Source of the DNA: Oxalobacteraceae bacterium UBA6704
GTDB lineage: Bacteria; Pseudomonadota; Gammaproteobacteria; Burkholderiales; Burkholderiaceae_D
Reading direction: 5' to 3'
Assembly (NCBI GenBank): GCA_002454505.1
Contig: DKJA01000191.1
Span: 1 to 34,525, forward strand
DNA: 34,525 nt
Shown one piece after another: positions 8,004 through 15,608 of this stretch (position 1 is its first letter; each line of letters begins with the position of its first letter). The position numbers were made by a program, and so were the translations under genes. The notes under the pieces were generated by a model. It was not told where the DNA came from and did not search any database. It saw only the letters and a program-made list of their open reading frames with translations.

Positions 8004-8570
8004 CTACTTCGCCGGTTCGAAGCGCACGCGCAGCCCGGTCGGCGTAGTGTGGATCGTGGTGGGGATGTATTGCACGCCCAGGTAGCGCAGTTCGTCGGGG
8101 CGGAAGGTGTAGACGGGCACGTCGCGCACCAGCCGCTCCACCACCACGTTGCCGGCGGCCGCCAGCTGGCCCTGCGTGCGCTCGTCCGAGCCGCCTATCG
8201 CGAAGCGGTCGATGTGGGCGTCGGCCAGCACCACGGCATTGCGGACGTTGTCCACCAGCAGCCGGCCGGACAGCCCCACGCTGCCCAGCAGCGGCTGGCG
8301 CATCAGCGGCGACGTGACGGACACGTCGGCCTCCAGCGCCAGCCGGTCGTTATCGCGCAGTACCGTCACCTGCGGCCGGCTCAGCTGCAGCTCGAACACG
8401 CCCAGCGCACGCTGCTGCAGCGGGAAGCGCTGGTCGAGGCCGCGCTGCAGGCGCTCCAGGGGCACGTCCACCTCGCGCGGCCCCGTCAGGCTGGCGCAGC
8501 CGGCCAGCAGTGCGGCGGCGGCGAGCGGTAACACGAGCAGGGTGCGGCGGGCGAGGATGGGCGTCGTCAT
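8004..8570 (-). CDS. DUF1439 family (YceB-like) lipoprotein
   Basis: A 188-residue lipoprotein. The N-terminus RRTLLVLPLAAAALLAGCAS is a lipoprotein signal with the acylated cysteine at residue 25. The remainder fits the DUF1439/YceB family: VDVPLERLQRGLDQRFP near the start, then alternating strands (FELQLSRPQVTVLRDNDRLALEADV) and VPVYTFRPDELRYLG near the end, as expected for a tubular lipid-binding-like beta fold. Residue +2 is Ala, not Asp, so outer-membrane sorting is likely. Function in the family is unknown. It is divergent from the DUF72 gene and is followed by the paired family I repeats. Confidence 0.82.
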   Translation of the reverse strand: MTTPILARRTLLVLPLAAAALLAGCASLTGPREVDVPLERLQRGLDQRFPLQQRALGVFELQLSRPQVTVLRDNDRLALEADVSVTSPLMRQPLLGSVGLSGRLLVDNVRNAVVLADAHIDRFAIGGSDERTQGQLAAAGNVVVERLVRDVPVYTFRPDELRYLGVQYIPTTIHTTPTGLRVRFEPAK

Positions 8571-8671
8571 GAAGCGGTTCCGTTTGTTCAGTGAAGAGAG
8601 CGCATGATAGCCGAAAGCGCATCGTGCGCGAGCGTACGGTCGCCGGGCGGGCGGTGCGCTAACGTGCCGCC

Positions 8672-9424
8672 ATGCCTACATCGAATCTTTACATCGGCTG
8701 TGCCGGCTGGAGCGTGCCGCGCGACGATGCCCCCCGCTTCCCCGTCGACGGCAGCCACCTGGAACGCTATGCCGCCGTGTTCAACGGCGTGGAAATCAAC
8801 TCCTCGTTCTACCGCCCGCACCAGCCGAAGACGTATGCGCGCTGGGCCGCCTGCACGCCGCCCGGGTTCCGCTTTGCCGTGAAGCTGCCGCGCACGATCA
8901 CGCACGAGGCGCGGCTGCGGGACGTCGATCCGCTGGTGGCGCAGTTTTCCGCCGAGGCTGGTGCACTGGGCGGCAAGCTGGGTGTCGTGCTCGTCCAGCT
9001 GCCGCCCAGCCTGGCATTGGATGCCGGCGCGGCCGGTGCGCTGTTCGACCTGCTGAAGGCATCGTTCGCCTGCGCGATCGCCTGCGAGGCGCGGCACGCC
9101 ACGTGGTTTACCGAGGCCGCCACGCAGCTGCTGGCCGATGCGGGCGTGACGCGCGTGCTGGCCGATCCCGTCGTCGGCTATCACGGCGAATTCGTGCCGA
9201 CGGCGCCGCTGGCTTACGTGCGGCTGCATGGCAGTCCGCGCATCTACTACTCGCGCTACACGCCCCAGCAGATCGAAGACGTGCATGCGTGGCTGGCGCA
9301 GCACCGGGAAGCGTGGTGCATCCTCGATAATACGGCGGCCGGCGCCGCCGTGCCGAATGCGCTGGAGCTGCTGGAATTACATGGGCGCGGCGTGGCACAA
9401 TCGCGGGATGATCAATCTCCGTAA
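8672..9424 (+). CDS. DUF72 family protein (YecE-like)
   Basis: A 250-residue member of the DUF72/YecE family, a TIM-barrel-like fold of unknown activity. Diagnostic stretches are LYIGCAGWSVPRD at the N-terminus, RYAAVFNGVEINSSFYRPH, TYARWAACTPPGFRFAVKLPR, GGKLGVVLVQLPPSL, YVRLHGSPRIYYSRYT and WCILDNTAAGAAVPNALEL. The cysteine and the tyrosine/arginine positions are conserved across the family, but no reaction is established. Its last 17 bases overlap the start of the LysR gene, so the two are probably co-expressed. Confidence 0.88.
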   Translation: MPTSNLYIGCAGWSVPRDDAPRFPVDGSHLERYAAVFNGVEINSSFYRPHQPKTYARWAACTPPGFRFAVKLPRTITHEARLRDVDPLVAQFSAEAGALGGKLGVVLVQLPPSLALDAGAAGALFDLLKASFACAIACEARHATWFTEAATQLLADAGVTRVLADPVVGYHGEFVPTAPLAYVRLHGSPRIYYSRYTPQQIEDVHAWLAQHREAWCILDNTAAGAAVPNALELLELHGRGVAQSRDDQSP

Positions 9425-10316
9425 CATCGACCTGAACCTGCTGAAAGCGCTCGATGTGCTGCTCGACGAGCGCAACGTCACGCGCGCCGCGGCACGCCTG
9501 TCGCTGACGCAGCCGGCGATGAGCGGCATGCTGACGCGGCTGCGCGACAGCTTCGGCGATCCCCTGTTCGTGCGGGCCCAGCGCGGCATCGTGCCGACGC
9601 AGCGGGCGCTGGACCTGGCCGGCCCCGTCAAGCAGGTGCTGGGCGACATCGAGGCGCTGCTGCAGCCGCCCGCCTTCGATCCGGCCAGCGCCACCACCAC
9701 CGTGCGCATCGCCGCCACCGATTACGCCCTGCGCGCAGTCGCCGTGCCCTTCATCGCCGCATTGAAACGCAGTGCGCCGCTGGTGCGCGTCGCGCTGCTG
9801 CCGGTCGAGGGAGAACAGGTGCAGGTGCAGCTGGAACGGGGCGAGATCGACATCGCGCTGATCACGCCCGAAACCACGCCGCCGGACCTGCACGCGCGCC
9901 GCCTGTTCGATGAAACGTATGTGTGCGCCATGCGCGCGGGGCATCCCGCCGCCAGCGATGCCGAACTGTCGCTGGACACCTTCTGCGCGCTGGATCATGC
10001 GCTCGTGTCGTACGCGGGCGGCGGCTTCGATGGCGTCACCGACACCGCTCTTGCCGCCCTCGGCCGGCAGCGGCTGGTGACGCTGTCCGTCAAATCGTTC
10101 CTGGTGGTGCCGGAAATTTTGCGCGACAGCGATTTGGTGGCCGTCGTGCCGCGCCGCCTGGTCGCCGGCGTGGACGGCCTGGCGCTGTTCGATCCACCGG
10201 TAGCAGTGCCGGGCTTCACGAAGGTGGCCGCATGGCACGAGCGCACCCACCGCGATGCCGGCCAGCGGTGGCTGCGCGAGCTGCTGTTCGACAGCGTTCA
10301 GGCAGCCTCCACCTGA
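9408..10316 (+). CDS. LysR-family transcriptional regulator
   Basis: A 302-residue LysR regulator. The winged helix-turn-helix is at about residues 4-62 (NLLKALDVLLDERNVTRAAA, LTQPAMSGMLTRLRDSFGDPLFVR), followed by a periplasmic-binding-protein-like effector domain starting near VRIAATDYALRAV. The DLNLLKALDVLLDERNVTRAA pattern is of the NodD/PcpR-like subgroup, whose effectors are usually aromatic or hydrophobic. The ATG at 9408 lies inside the 3' end of the DUF72 gene. No divergent target gene is adjacent, so its regulon cannot be inferred. The stop is 6 bases before a family III repeat. Confidence 0.9.
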   Translation: MINLRNIDLNLLKALDVLLDERNVTRAAARLSLTQPAMSGMLTRLRDSFGDPLFVRAQRGIVPTQRALDLAGPVKQVLGDIEALLQPPAFDPASATTTVRIAATDYALRAVAVPFIAALKRSAPLVRVALLPVEGEQVQVQLERGEIDIALITPETTPPDLHARRLFDETYVCAMRAGHPAASDAELSLDTFCALDHALVSYAGGGFDGVTDTALAALGRQRLVTLSVKSFLVVPEILRDSDLVAVVPRRLVAGVDGLALFDPPVAVPGFTKVAAWHERTHRDAGQRWLRELLFDSVQAAST

Positions 10317-10322
10317 CGAGGA

Positions 10323-10380
10323 AATATTGCCCGGAAAATGGGGCGGTCCGGCGCTCCGGCGGACCCCATTTTCCAGGTAA
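10323..10380. repeat. Family III inverted-repeat element
   Basis: Left tail ATATTGCCCGG, then an 11-bp stem GGAAAATGGGG (10333-10343) / CCCCATTTTCC (10364-10374), then a decayed right tail AGGTAATA. Inside the stem GGTCCG / CGGACC (10345-10350 / 10360-10365) can form an alternative hairpin. The tail matches the centre of the 56-bp palindrome at the start of the window. Located between the convergent LysR and SRPBCC genes. Confidence 0.75.
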
Positions 10381-10390
10381 TACTTCCCTC

Positions 10391-10430
10391 AAAACAGGGG
10401 GGACCGGCGATCGGGCTGTCCTTATTTTTG
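10391..10430. repeat. Degenerate family III element
   Basis: AAAACAGG at 10391-10398 and CCTTATTTTTG at 10420-10430 form an imperfect dyad around GGACCGGCGATCGGGCTGTCC. It appears to be a decayed copy of the adjacent elements. Confidence 0.45.
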
Positions 10431-10444
10431 CCTATGTTTCCTGT

Positions 10445-10468
10445 AAAACAGGGTCTGTCCCTATTTTT
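10445..10468. repeat. Family III element supplying the SRPBCC stop codon
   Basis: AAAACAGGG-TCTGT-CCCTATTTT pairs with a single C-A mismatch. On the minus strand its bases AAATAG encode the last lysine and the stop codon (10461-10463) of the SRPBCC gene, so the element defines that protein's C-terminus. Confidence 0.6.
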
Positions 10469-10970
10469 GCTGGCGGGCAGCGGCGGCCAGGCCGTCGATC
10501 CATTCCTGGTGGGCATTGAGCATCGGGTTCGGCCGGGTTTGCGCCAGCTCCCGGGCGGGGGCGCCGTTCTGCGTTTCCTGCGTCAGGATGCGCACGCGGT
10601 GGCCGGGCAGGTCTTCGAACAGCCAGGCGTGGTGGACGTCCAGCCGGTGCGCCGCATCGCCCTCCACCCAGCCGTGCCACGCGACGCGGGCGGGCTGGCC
10701 GGCGGCGGGCGGCACGTATTCCGTCACTTCCGCTTCGACGGGGAAGCCGAAGGTGGTGAAGCGGAAGCGCGCGCCGGCCGACAGGCGCGGGCCGCTCCCA
10801 TCGTGGAAGCGGATGTCGGTGGCGTTGCTGTAATACGCCGGCCACGCCGTCGTGTCGTCCAGCAGTTCCCAGACCTCGGCGGCGGTCAGGCCGGCGACGG
10901 TGATTTCGTTCGAGACGTAGTTGTCGGTGGTGCCGGGCAGGTAAGCCGCCGGCCAGATGATGTCGCACAT
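10461..10970 (-). CDS. SRPBCC (START-like) domain protein
   Basis: A 169-residue cytoplasmic protein with the SRPBCC/polyketide-cyclase-like fold: SNEITVAGLTAAEVWELLDDTTAWPAYYSNATDIRF is the typical first strand-helix-helix, followed by GARFRFTTFGFPVEAEVTEYVPP and a long C-terminal helix NPMLNAHQEWIDGLAAAARQ. Such domains form a hydrophobic cup for lipids or small organic molecules; the ligand cannot be read from sequence. It is divergent from the YtrA operon across about 177 bases. The final residues and the TAG stop lie inside a repeat element, so the C-terminus may once have been different. Confidence 0.8.
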   Translation of the reverse strand: MCDIIWPAAYLPGTTDNYVSNEITVAGLTAAEVWELLDDTTAWPAYYSNATDIRFHDGSGPRLSAGARFRFTTFGFPVEAEVTEYVPPAAGQPARVAWHGWVEGDAAHRLDVHHAWLFEDLPGHRVRILTQETQNGAPARELAQTRPNPMLNAHQEWIDGLAAAARQQK

Positions 10971-11074
10971 GGTTGTCCTCGGTTGATGAAGACAGCATGA
11001 TGCGGCCTCGCCACATATCGATCCAATCGTAAATACGCATTCAATCCATCAGCGAATCTGATATCAGAAGACGC

Positions 11075-11102
11075 TTGCGCAATCGAAAAACGGTGTTATA
11101 GT
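11075..11102 (+). promoter_or_regulatory. Sigma-70 promoter of the YtrA/ABC operon
   Basis: TTGCGC (11075-11080), a 16-base spacer, and TATAGT (11097-11102) precede the regulator start by about 45 bases. The -10 box lies inside an inverted repeat that fits autoregulation. Confidence 0.6.
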
Positions 11103-11114
11103 TCACTACAACAC
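11093..11114. promoter_or_regulatory. Operator dyad, probable YtrA-family regulator binding site
   Basis: Arms GTGTTATAGT and ACTACAACAC flank a central TC; nine of ten positions are complementary. It covers the -10 box and the likely transcription start. Binding by the adjacent regulator is inferred from position and from the habit of this family to autoregulate. Confidence 0.6.
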
Positions 11115-11147
11115 CAGTTCAATAATTCACCACTGGAGGACCCATGT

Positions 11148-11507
11148 ATGTGGAATGACAATACGCCGATCTACCGGCAGCTGAAGGAGCGGGTGGTCGG
11201 CATGATGCTCGATGGCCTGCTGCGGCCGGGCGATGCCCTGCCCTCCGTCCGGCAGGTGGCAGCTGATTACCAGCTCAATCCGATTACCGTGTCGCGTGCT
11301 TACCAGGAGCTCGTCGACGAAACCTTGGTGGAAAAACGAAGGGGATTAGGTATGTATGTAACCGAAGGCGCTATCGAAAAACTGCTCGGCACGGAGCGCG
11401 AGCGTTTCATCCGCGAGGAATGGCCGGCCATGGTGGAACGCATCCGCCGCCTGGGCCTGGACGTCGAACAACTGCTGCGGGCGGCGCAGCCGGGGAGCGC
11501 GTCATGA
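11148..11507 (+). CDS. GntR-family regulator, YtrA subfamily
   Basis: A 119-residue short GntR protein. The winged helix domain spans residues 6-72 (PIYRQLKERVVGMMLDGLLRPGDALPSVR, then DYQLNPITVSRAYQELVDETLVEKRRGLGMYV), and only a short helical tail follows. Such small C-terminal regions mark the YtrA subfamily, which usually represses its own ABC transporter operon until a cell-wall antibiotic or similar stress appears. GGAGGA lies 7 bases before the ATG at 11148. Its TGA overlaps the ATG of the ATPase by four bases (ATGA), so the three-gene unit is translationally coupled. Confidence 0.92.
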   Translation: MWNDNTPIYRQLKERVVGMMLDGLLRPGDALPSVRQVAADYQLNPITVSRAYQELVDETLVEKRRGLGMYVTEGAIEKLLGTERERFIREEWPAMVERIRRLGLDVEQLLRAAQPGSAS

Positions 11508-12361
11508 ACGCCGTCGTCACCGCCCGCAATCTCACCAAGCGCTTCGGCAAGGCCACCGCGCTGGACCACGCCACCTTCGACGTGCAGCCGGGCCGCATCG
11601 TCGGCCTGATCGGCCCGAACGGTTCCGGCAAGACCACCACGCTGAAGGCAATGCTGGGCCTGTGCCAGTTCGAAGGCGAACTGTCCGTGCTGGGCCTCGA
11701 TCCGCGCAAGCAGCGCGACGAGCTGATGAACGACGTGTGCTTCATCGCCGACGTGGCGATCCTGCCCCGCTGGCTGCGGGTGCGCGAGGCGATCGATTTC
11801 GTCGAGGGCATCCATCCCCGCTTCGACCGCGCCAAGGCGGAACGCTACATCGCCAGCACCAAGCTGTCGCCGTCGATGCGGGTCAAGGCGATGTCGAAAG
11901 GGATGATCGTGCAGTTGCACCTGGCGCTCGTGATGGCGATCGACGCCAAGCTGCTGGTGCTGGACGAGCCCACGCTGGGCCTGGACATCCTGTACCGCAA
12001 GCAGTTCTACCAGAACCTGCTGGAAGATTATTTCGACGAGCACAAGACCATCGTCATCACCACCCACCAGATCGAGGAAGTGGAGCACATCCTGACCGAC
12101 CTGCTGTTCATCCGCGACGGCAAGATCACGCTGGCCGCGTCGATGGAGGAGATCGGCGAGCGCTACACGGAAGTGATGGTGCACCCGCACCAGACGGCCG
12201 CCGCGGCGGCACTGGCGCCGCTGACGCAACGCACCGTGTTCGGCAAGAGCGTGATGCTGTTCGACGGCGTGTCGCGCCAGCAGCTTGAAAACCTCGGCGA
12301 ACTGCGCACGCCCAGCGTGGCGGACCTGTTCGTCGCCAGCATGAAAGGGAGCTACGAATGA
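11504..12361 (+). CDS. ABC transporter ATP-binding protein
   Basis: A 285-residue ABC ATPase with Walker A GPNGSGKT at 37-44, Walker B LLVLDEPTLGLD at about 150-161, and an H-loop TTHQIEEVE. The signature is MSKGM (130-134) instead of LSGGQ, a variant common in ABC-2 exporters paired with YtrA-type regulators. The C-terminal about 90 residues (KITLAASMEEIGERY onward) are the usual regulatory extension. It overlaps by four bases with the genes on both sides, and powers the permease encoded next. Confidence 0.92.
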   Translation: MNAVVTARNLTKRFGKATALDHATFDVQPGRIVGLIGPNGSGKTTTLKAMLGLCQFEGELSVLGLDPRKQRDELMNDVCFIADVAILPRWLRVREAIDFVEGIHPRFDRAKAERYIASTKLSPSMRVKAMSKGMIVQLHLALVMAIDAKLLVLDEPTLGLDILYRKQFYQNLLEDYFDEHKTIVITTHQIEEVEHILTDLLFIRDGKITLAASMEEIGERYTEVMVHPHQTAAAAALAPLTQRTVFGKSVMLFDGVSRQQLENLGELRTPSVADLFVASMKGSYE

Positions 12362-13338
12362 ACACCTACAAATGGCTGATCCGCCGCGAATACTGGGAAA
12401 ACCGGGGCATGCTGCTGCTGGTGCCGGGTGCGCTCAGCGGCCTGCTGATCCTGTTCATGCTGGCCGCCGTGTTCAAGGGCCAGAACATGGGCCTCCACTT
12501 CGACGATGGCGACATGTCGGGCATGTCGGTCGGCCCCGGCACGACCGTCCAGCTGGGCGGGCGCTACCTGCAGATGGTGGTCGACGGGCTGTCCACCATC
12601 TTCCCGCTGATGGCCGCGCCGCTGTACCTGTCGCTGGCCTTCGTCGTGTTCTTCTATGCGCTGGGCGCGCTGTACGACGAGCGCCGCGACCGCAGCATCC
12701 TGTTCTGGAAATCGCTGCCCGTGTCGGATGCCGCCACGGTGCTGTCGAAAGCACTGCTGGCATTGATCCTGATCCCGTTCGGCATGGTCGTCATCGCGCT
12801 GGCCACCGCGTTCGTGATGCTGCTGATCGCCGGCGTCGGCCTGGCACTGCGCGGCTCGAACATCCTGCCGCTGCTGTTGACGTCGCCCCGCCTGTGGCTG
12901 GGACCATTGAAAGTGCTGTCGCTGGTGCCGGTCTATGCGCTGTGGGCGCTGCCGACGGTCGGCTGGCTGCTGATGGTGTCGAGCTGGGCGCGTTCGAAAG
13001 TGTTCCTGTGGGCCGTCGGCACGCCGGTGCTGGCCGGTGCGGTGCTGGGCTGGGCGCAGGGCGGCCTGGGCCTGGCGATCAACGCCGAGTGGATTGCCGG
13101 GAACGTCATCGCCAGGCTGCTGACCAGCGTCGTGCCGGGCACGTGGCTGATGAGCGATTCGGTGCGGCCGCTGCTGCCGCGCGGTGTCGGCGCGGAGAAT
13201 CCCGGCAGCGTGGCGGACTCGCTGTACCAGCTGTCGTGGTCGTCGTTGGGCACGCCCCACCTGTGGATCGGCGCGTTTGCCGGTGCCGCGATGATCGGCG
13301 TCGCGATCTGGCTGCGCCGCCGCCGCGAGGAAGGTTGA
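12358..13338 (+). CDS. ABC-2 type transporter permease
   Basis: A 326-residue membrane protein with about six to seven hydrophobic segments, starting with MLLLVPGALSGLLILFMLAA near residue 18 and ending with LWIGAFAGAAMIGVAIWL before a basic tail RRRREEG. The cytoplasmic stretch YDERRDRSILFWKSLPVSDA after the second helix is the coupling-loop signature of ABC-2 permeases of the ABC2_membrane type. A long periplasmic loop lies between the first two helices. With the preceding ATPase it probably forms a homodimeric exporter or a peptide-antibiotic detoxification module; the substrate is unknown. Confidence 0.88.
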   Translation: MNTYKWLIRREYWENRGMLLLVPGALSGLLILFMLAAVFKGQNMGLHFDDGDMSGMSVGPGTTVQLGGRYLQMVVDGLSTIFPLMAAPLYLSLAFVVFFYALGALYDERRDRSILFWKSLPVSDAATVLSKALLALILIPFGMVVIALATAFVMLLIAGVGLALRGSNILPLLLTSPRLWLGPLKVLSLVPVYALWALPTVGWLLMVSSWARSKVFLWAVGTPVLAGAVLGWAQGGLGLAINAEWIAGNVIARLLTSVVPGTWLMSDSVRPLLPRGVGAENPGSVADSLYQLSWSSLGTPHLWIGAFAGAAMIGVAIWLRRRREEG

Positions 13339-13363
13339 TGGCGAACGCGCTCGCCTGCTCAGC

Positions 13364-13418
13364 CGTGTAAGGCCAGTCTTACACGACAGTACGCCCCCGG
13401 CCGATGCCGCCGGGGGCG
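13364..13418 (+). terminator. Two successive hairpins after the ABC operon
   Basis: CGTGTAAG / CTTACACG (13364-13371 with 13378-13385) is followed by a GC-rich hairpin CGCCCCCGG / CCGGGGGCG (13392-13400 with 13410-13418). Neither has a T run, so Rho-independent termination is not assured; they may be pause, mRNA-protecting or operator elements. Confidence 0.4.
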
Positions 13419-13498
13419 GCCAGTTGAGATAATGCCATCCATCAGCCAGCGCCAGACCCAGGGTCTCGCGTTGGCGAGCTTTTTAAGGATGGTATCAA

Positions 13499-14023
13499 AT
13501 GAAGATCGTCGACCAGCGCTACCTGGACAGCGCCAACCGCTACTGCACCGAACCCTGCCTGCTCAGCATCCTGGATTTCGGCCACCCTGCCCCGTTCACC
13601 GCCGCCGACATGCGGCAATTGCGCGAACGCCTGTCGCGCGCACTGCCCGGCATGCGCCGCGGCCGCAGCCTGATCGGCATCGTCGGCGACGACGTCGACG
13701 AGCCATGCCAGGGCCTGCTGATGGCGCGCCTGATCCAGGGCGTGGCGATCGAACTGCACCGCCTGACGGGCGACGACGTGATGGTGGGCTTTGTCGGCCG
13801 CGTGCCAAAGATGGCCGGCCGTTACCGCATGATCCTGCCGATGCGCGATGGCGGCCTGGCCAACGCCGCGCTGCAGCTGGCCACGCAGCTCGTGGCGGCA
13901 CTGCTGGCCGGCCAGGCATTCGACCTCGAAGCACCGCTGGCGGAACTGCGCGCGATGGCACTGGCTGCCACCGCGACGACCGAACCGACGACCGATCGGC
14001 CGGCTATTCGAATTGCCGCCTGA
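13499..14023 (+). CDS. Stand-alone protein resembling the N-terminal domain of cyanophycin synthetase
   Basis: A 174-residue protein of uncertain role. Its order of motifs resembles the N-terminal domain of cyanophycin synthetase (CphA): an MKIVDQRYLDSANRYC start, a strand-rich region with LRERLSRALPGM, then the helix LLMARLIQGVAIELHRLTG (like the EHVALELQ-LAG helix of CphA), and VGRVPKMAGRYRMILPM. The ATP-grasp and Mur-ligase domains of CphA are absent and no cyanophycin gene is nearby. The match is from memory of the family, not a search. AAGGA lies 9 bases before the ATG. The last 20 bases overlap the 3' end of yceH on the other strand. It could bind polymer or amino-acid ligands, or regulate a CphA encoded elsewhere. 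Confidence 0.6.
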   Translation: MKIVDQRYLDSANRYCTEPCLLSILDFGHPAPFTAADMRQLRERLSRALPGMRRGRSLIGIVGDDVDEPCQGLLMARLIQGVAIELHRLTGDDVMVGFVGRVPKMAGRYRMILPMRDGGLANAALQLATQLVAALLAGQAFDLEAPLAELRAMALAATATTEPTTDRPAIRIAA

Positions 14024-14678
14024 ATTCGGCGAACTGCGCGGCAAGTGCCGCGTAATCCTCGCGCAGCTGCTGCACTTCCACTTCCAGCTGCGCCACGCGG
14101 TCGCCCCGCGATGCGCCCCCTGCTGAACTCGCAGCTGCCGCGGCAGCATAACCAGCTTCTTCCCTTGCCAGCTCCGCCTCACCACCCAGCAACTGGCCGT
14201 AGCGCGGCTCTTTCGTGCCTGGCGCCAGCGCCAGCTTGGCCACGATCGGCGGATATTTATCGATCAGGAACTGCAGCGCCGTTTCCACGTCCGGCACCGA
14301 CTTGAAGTCGTGCATGCGGCCCGTGCGGGTGCGGATCTCGCCGGCCGTCTGGTGGCCGCGCAGCATCAGCACCGTCAGCACGGCCAGCTTGTCCTGTTCC
14401 AGCGACCACTTGATGCGCATGCGGTGCTCGTATTTCGTCACGCGCGCGCCGGCTGCCGTCACGGCATTCACCAGCCTGCGTTCGGTCAGCCGGGCCAGCA
14501 CGTCGGCCACGGTGTCCTCGGAAATCTGCATCACCGGATCGCGGCTGGACAGCTGGTTGCAGCCGTTGGTCAGCGCGTTCAGCGACATCGGGTAGTTATC
14601 CGGCGTCAGCGCTTCCTTTTCGGCCAGCACCGCGAGCACGCGGAGTTCAAACGGGTCGAGGGTGTCTTCTTGGGTCAT
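14004..14678 (-). CDS. YceH family protein (DUF480)
   Basis: A 224-residue YceH/DUF480 protein made of two winged-helix domains followed by a coiled coil. Family stretches are ELRVLAVLAEKEALTPDNYPMSLNALTNGCNQLSSRDPVM, YEHRMRIKWSL and LTVLMLRGHQTAGEIRTRTGRMHDF. The C-terminal GDRVAQLEVEVQQLREDYAALA is a heptad-like helix. Function is unknown, though the winged helices suggest nucleic-acid or protein contact. The start at 14678 (MTQEDTLDPFEL) is preceded by AAGGAG; the open frame upstream runs into a repeat and is not used. It overlaps the cyanophycin-synthetase-like gene tail-to-tail by 20 bases. Confidence 0.92.
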   Translation of the reverse strand: MTQEDTLDPFELRVLAVLAEKEALTPDNYPMSLNALTNGCNQLSSRDPVMQISEDTVADVLARLTERRLVNAVTAAGARVTKYEHRMRIKWSLEQDKLAVLTVLMLRGHQTAGEIRTRTGRMHDFKSVPDVETALQFLIDKYPPIVAKLALAPGTKEPRYGQLLGGEAELAREEAGYAAAAAASSAGGASRGDRVAQLEVEVQQLREDYAALAAQFAEFRRQFE

Positions 14679-14693
14679 CGATTCTCCTTGCAG

Positions 14694-14797
14694 CGGGGAC
14701 TGTCCCCGTCTTTTTGGGGCCTGTCCCCGGGGTTGGGGTTGACTTTGATCGGGCAAAAAATCAACCCCGGGGACAGGCCCTTTCAGGGACAGTCCCC
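14694..14797. repeat. Family II composite inverted-repeat element
   Basis: The outer pair is GGGGACTGTCCC (14695-14706) and GGGACAGTCCCC (14786-14797). Inside is a perfect 19-bp stem, 14717-14735 with 14762-14780, holding CTGTCCCCGGGG. The loop contains TTGACTTTGATCGGGCAAA, and GGGGTTGA / TCAACCCC offers an alternative 8-bp stem. The element ends 4 bases from the rlmB stop codon. It is closely related to 23477-23564, where the loop motif is reversed. Confidence 0.8.
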
Positions 14798-14801
14798 AAC
14801 C

Positions 14802-15548
14802 TCAACCTTCCTTGGCGATGCGCTGGCGGCGCGCCTCATACAGGCACACGCCCGAAGCGACCGACACGTTCAGGCTCTCGACGGAACCGAACATCGGGAT
14901 GCTGACCAGCATGTCGCACGTCTCGCGCGTCAGGCGGCGCATGCCTTCGCCTTCGGAACCCATCACCAGCGCCGTCGGGCCGGTGAAGTCGGCGTCGTAC
15001 AGGCCCTTCTCGCCGTCGTCGGACGTGCCGATCAGCCAGATGTCGCGTTCCTTCAGTTCGCGCAGCGTGCGCGCCAGGTTGGTCACCGTGATGTACGGGA
15101 CGGTTTCGGCGGCGCCGCTGGCCACTTTCGCGGCGGTGGCGTTCAGGCCCACCGCGCGGTCCTTCGGCACGATCACCGCGTGTGCGCCGACACCGTCGGC
15201 CACGCGCAGGCAGGCGCCCAGATTGTGCGGGTCGGTGATGCCGTCGAGGACCAGCAGCAGCGGCGGGCCTTCGATCGCGTCGAGCAGTTCGTCGAGGTTG
15301 CGGGCCAGCGCCAGCTGCGATGCAAAGGCGATCACGCCCTGGTGGCGGCGGGTGCCGACGATCTTGTCGAGGCGGGCCGAATCGACGGGCATCACGCGCA
15401 CGCCGGCCGCTTTCGCGTTGGCGATCAGGTCCTTCATGCGGCGGTCGTCGCGCGTGGCATCGACGAAGATCTCCTCCACCGACGAAGCTTCGTGGCGCAG
15501 GCGCGAGGTGACGGCGTGGAAGCCGAAAATCATTTTGTTCTTGGACAT
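14802..15548 (-). CDS. rlmB: 23S rRNA (guanosine-2'-O-)-methyltransferase RlmB
   Basis: A 248-residue SPOUT-class methyltransferase, expected to 2'-O-methylate G2251 in the P loop of 23S rRNA. An N-terminal substrate-binding domain (IFGFHAVTSRLRHEASSVEEIFVD) precedes the knotted catalytic domain with LLVLDGITDPHNLGACLRVAD, MGSEGEGMRRLTRE and IPMFGSVESLNVSVASGVCLYE, the three SPOUT motifs. Length matches the family. It lies 88 bases after rnr on the same strand, the same neighbour pair as in E. coli, and probably shares its transcript. A family II repeat begins right after its stop. Confidence 0.95.
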   Translation of the reverse strand: MSKNKMIFGFHAVTSRLRHEASSVEEIFVDATRDDRRMKDLIANAKAAGVRVMPVDSARLDKIVGTRRHQGVIAFASQLALARNLDELLDAIEGPPLLLVLDGITDPHNLGACLRVADGVGAHAVIVPKDRAVGLNATAAKVASGAAETVPYITVTNLARTLRELKERDIWLIGTSDDGEKGLYDADFTGPTALVMGSEGEGMRRLTRETCDMLVSIPMFGSVESLNVSVASGVCLYEARRQRIAKEG

Positions 15549-15608
15549 GGTACTGGGCTGGTTCTGTGACAGGTTCTTCTGGCGCGGACGTCGGTCCGCA
15601 AAATGAGC

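Noticed and set aside
14705..14756. Upstream-extended start for yceH
   Set aside because: The extension is encoded by the repeat element. The internal ATG at 14678 has AAGGAG and a family-typical N-terminus.
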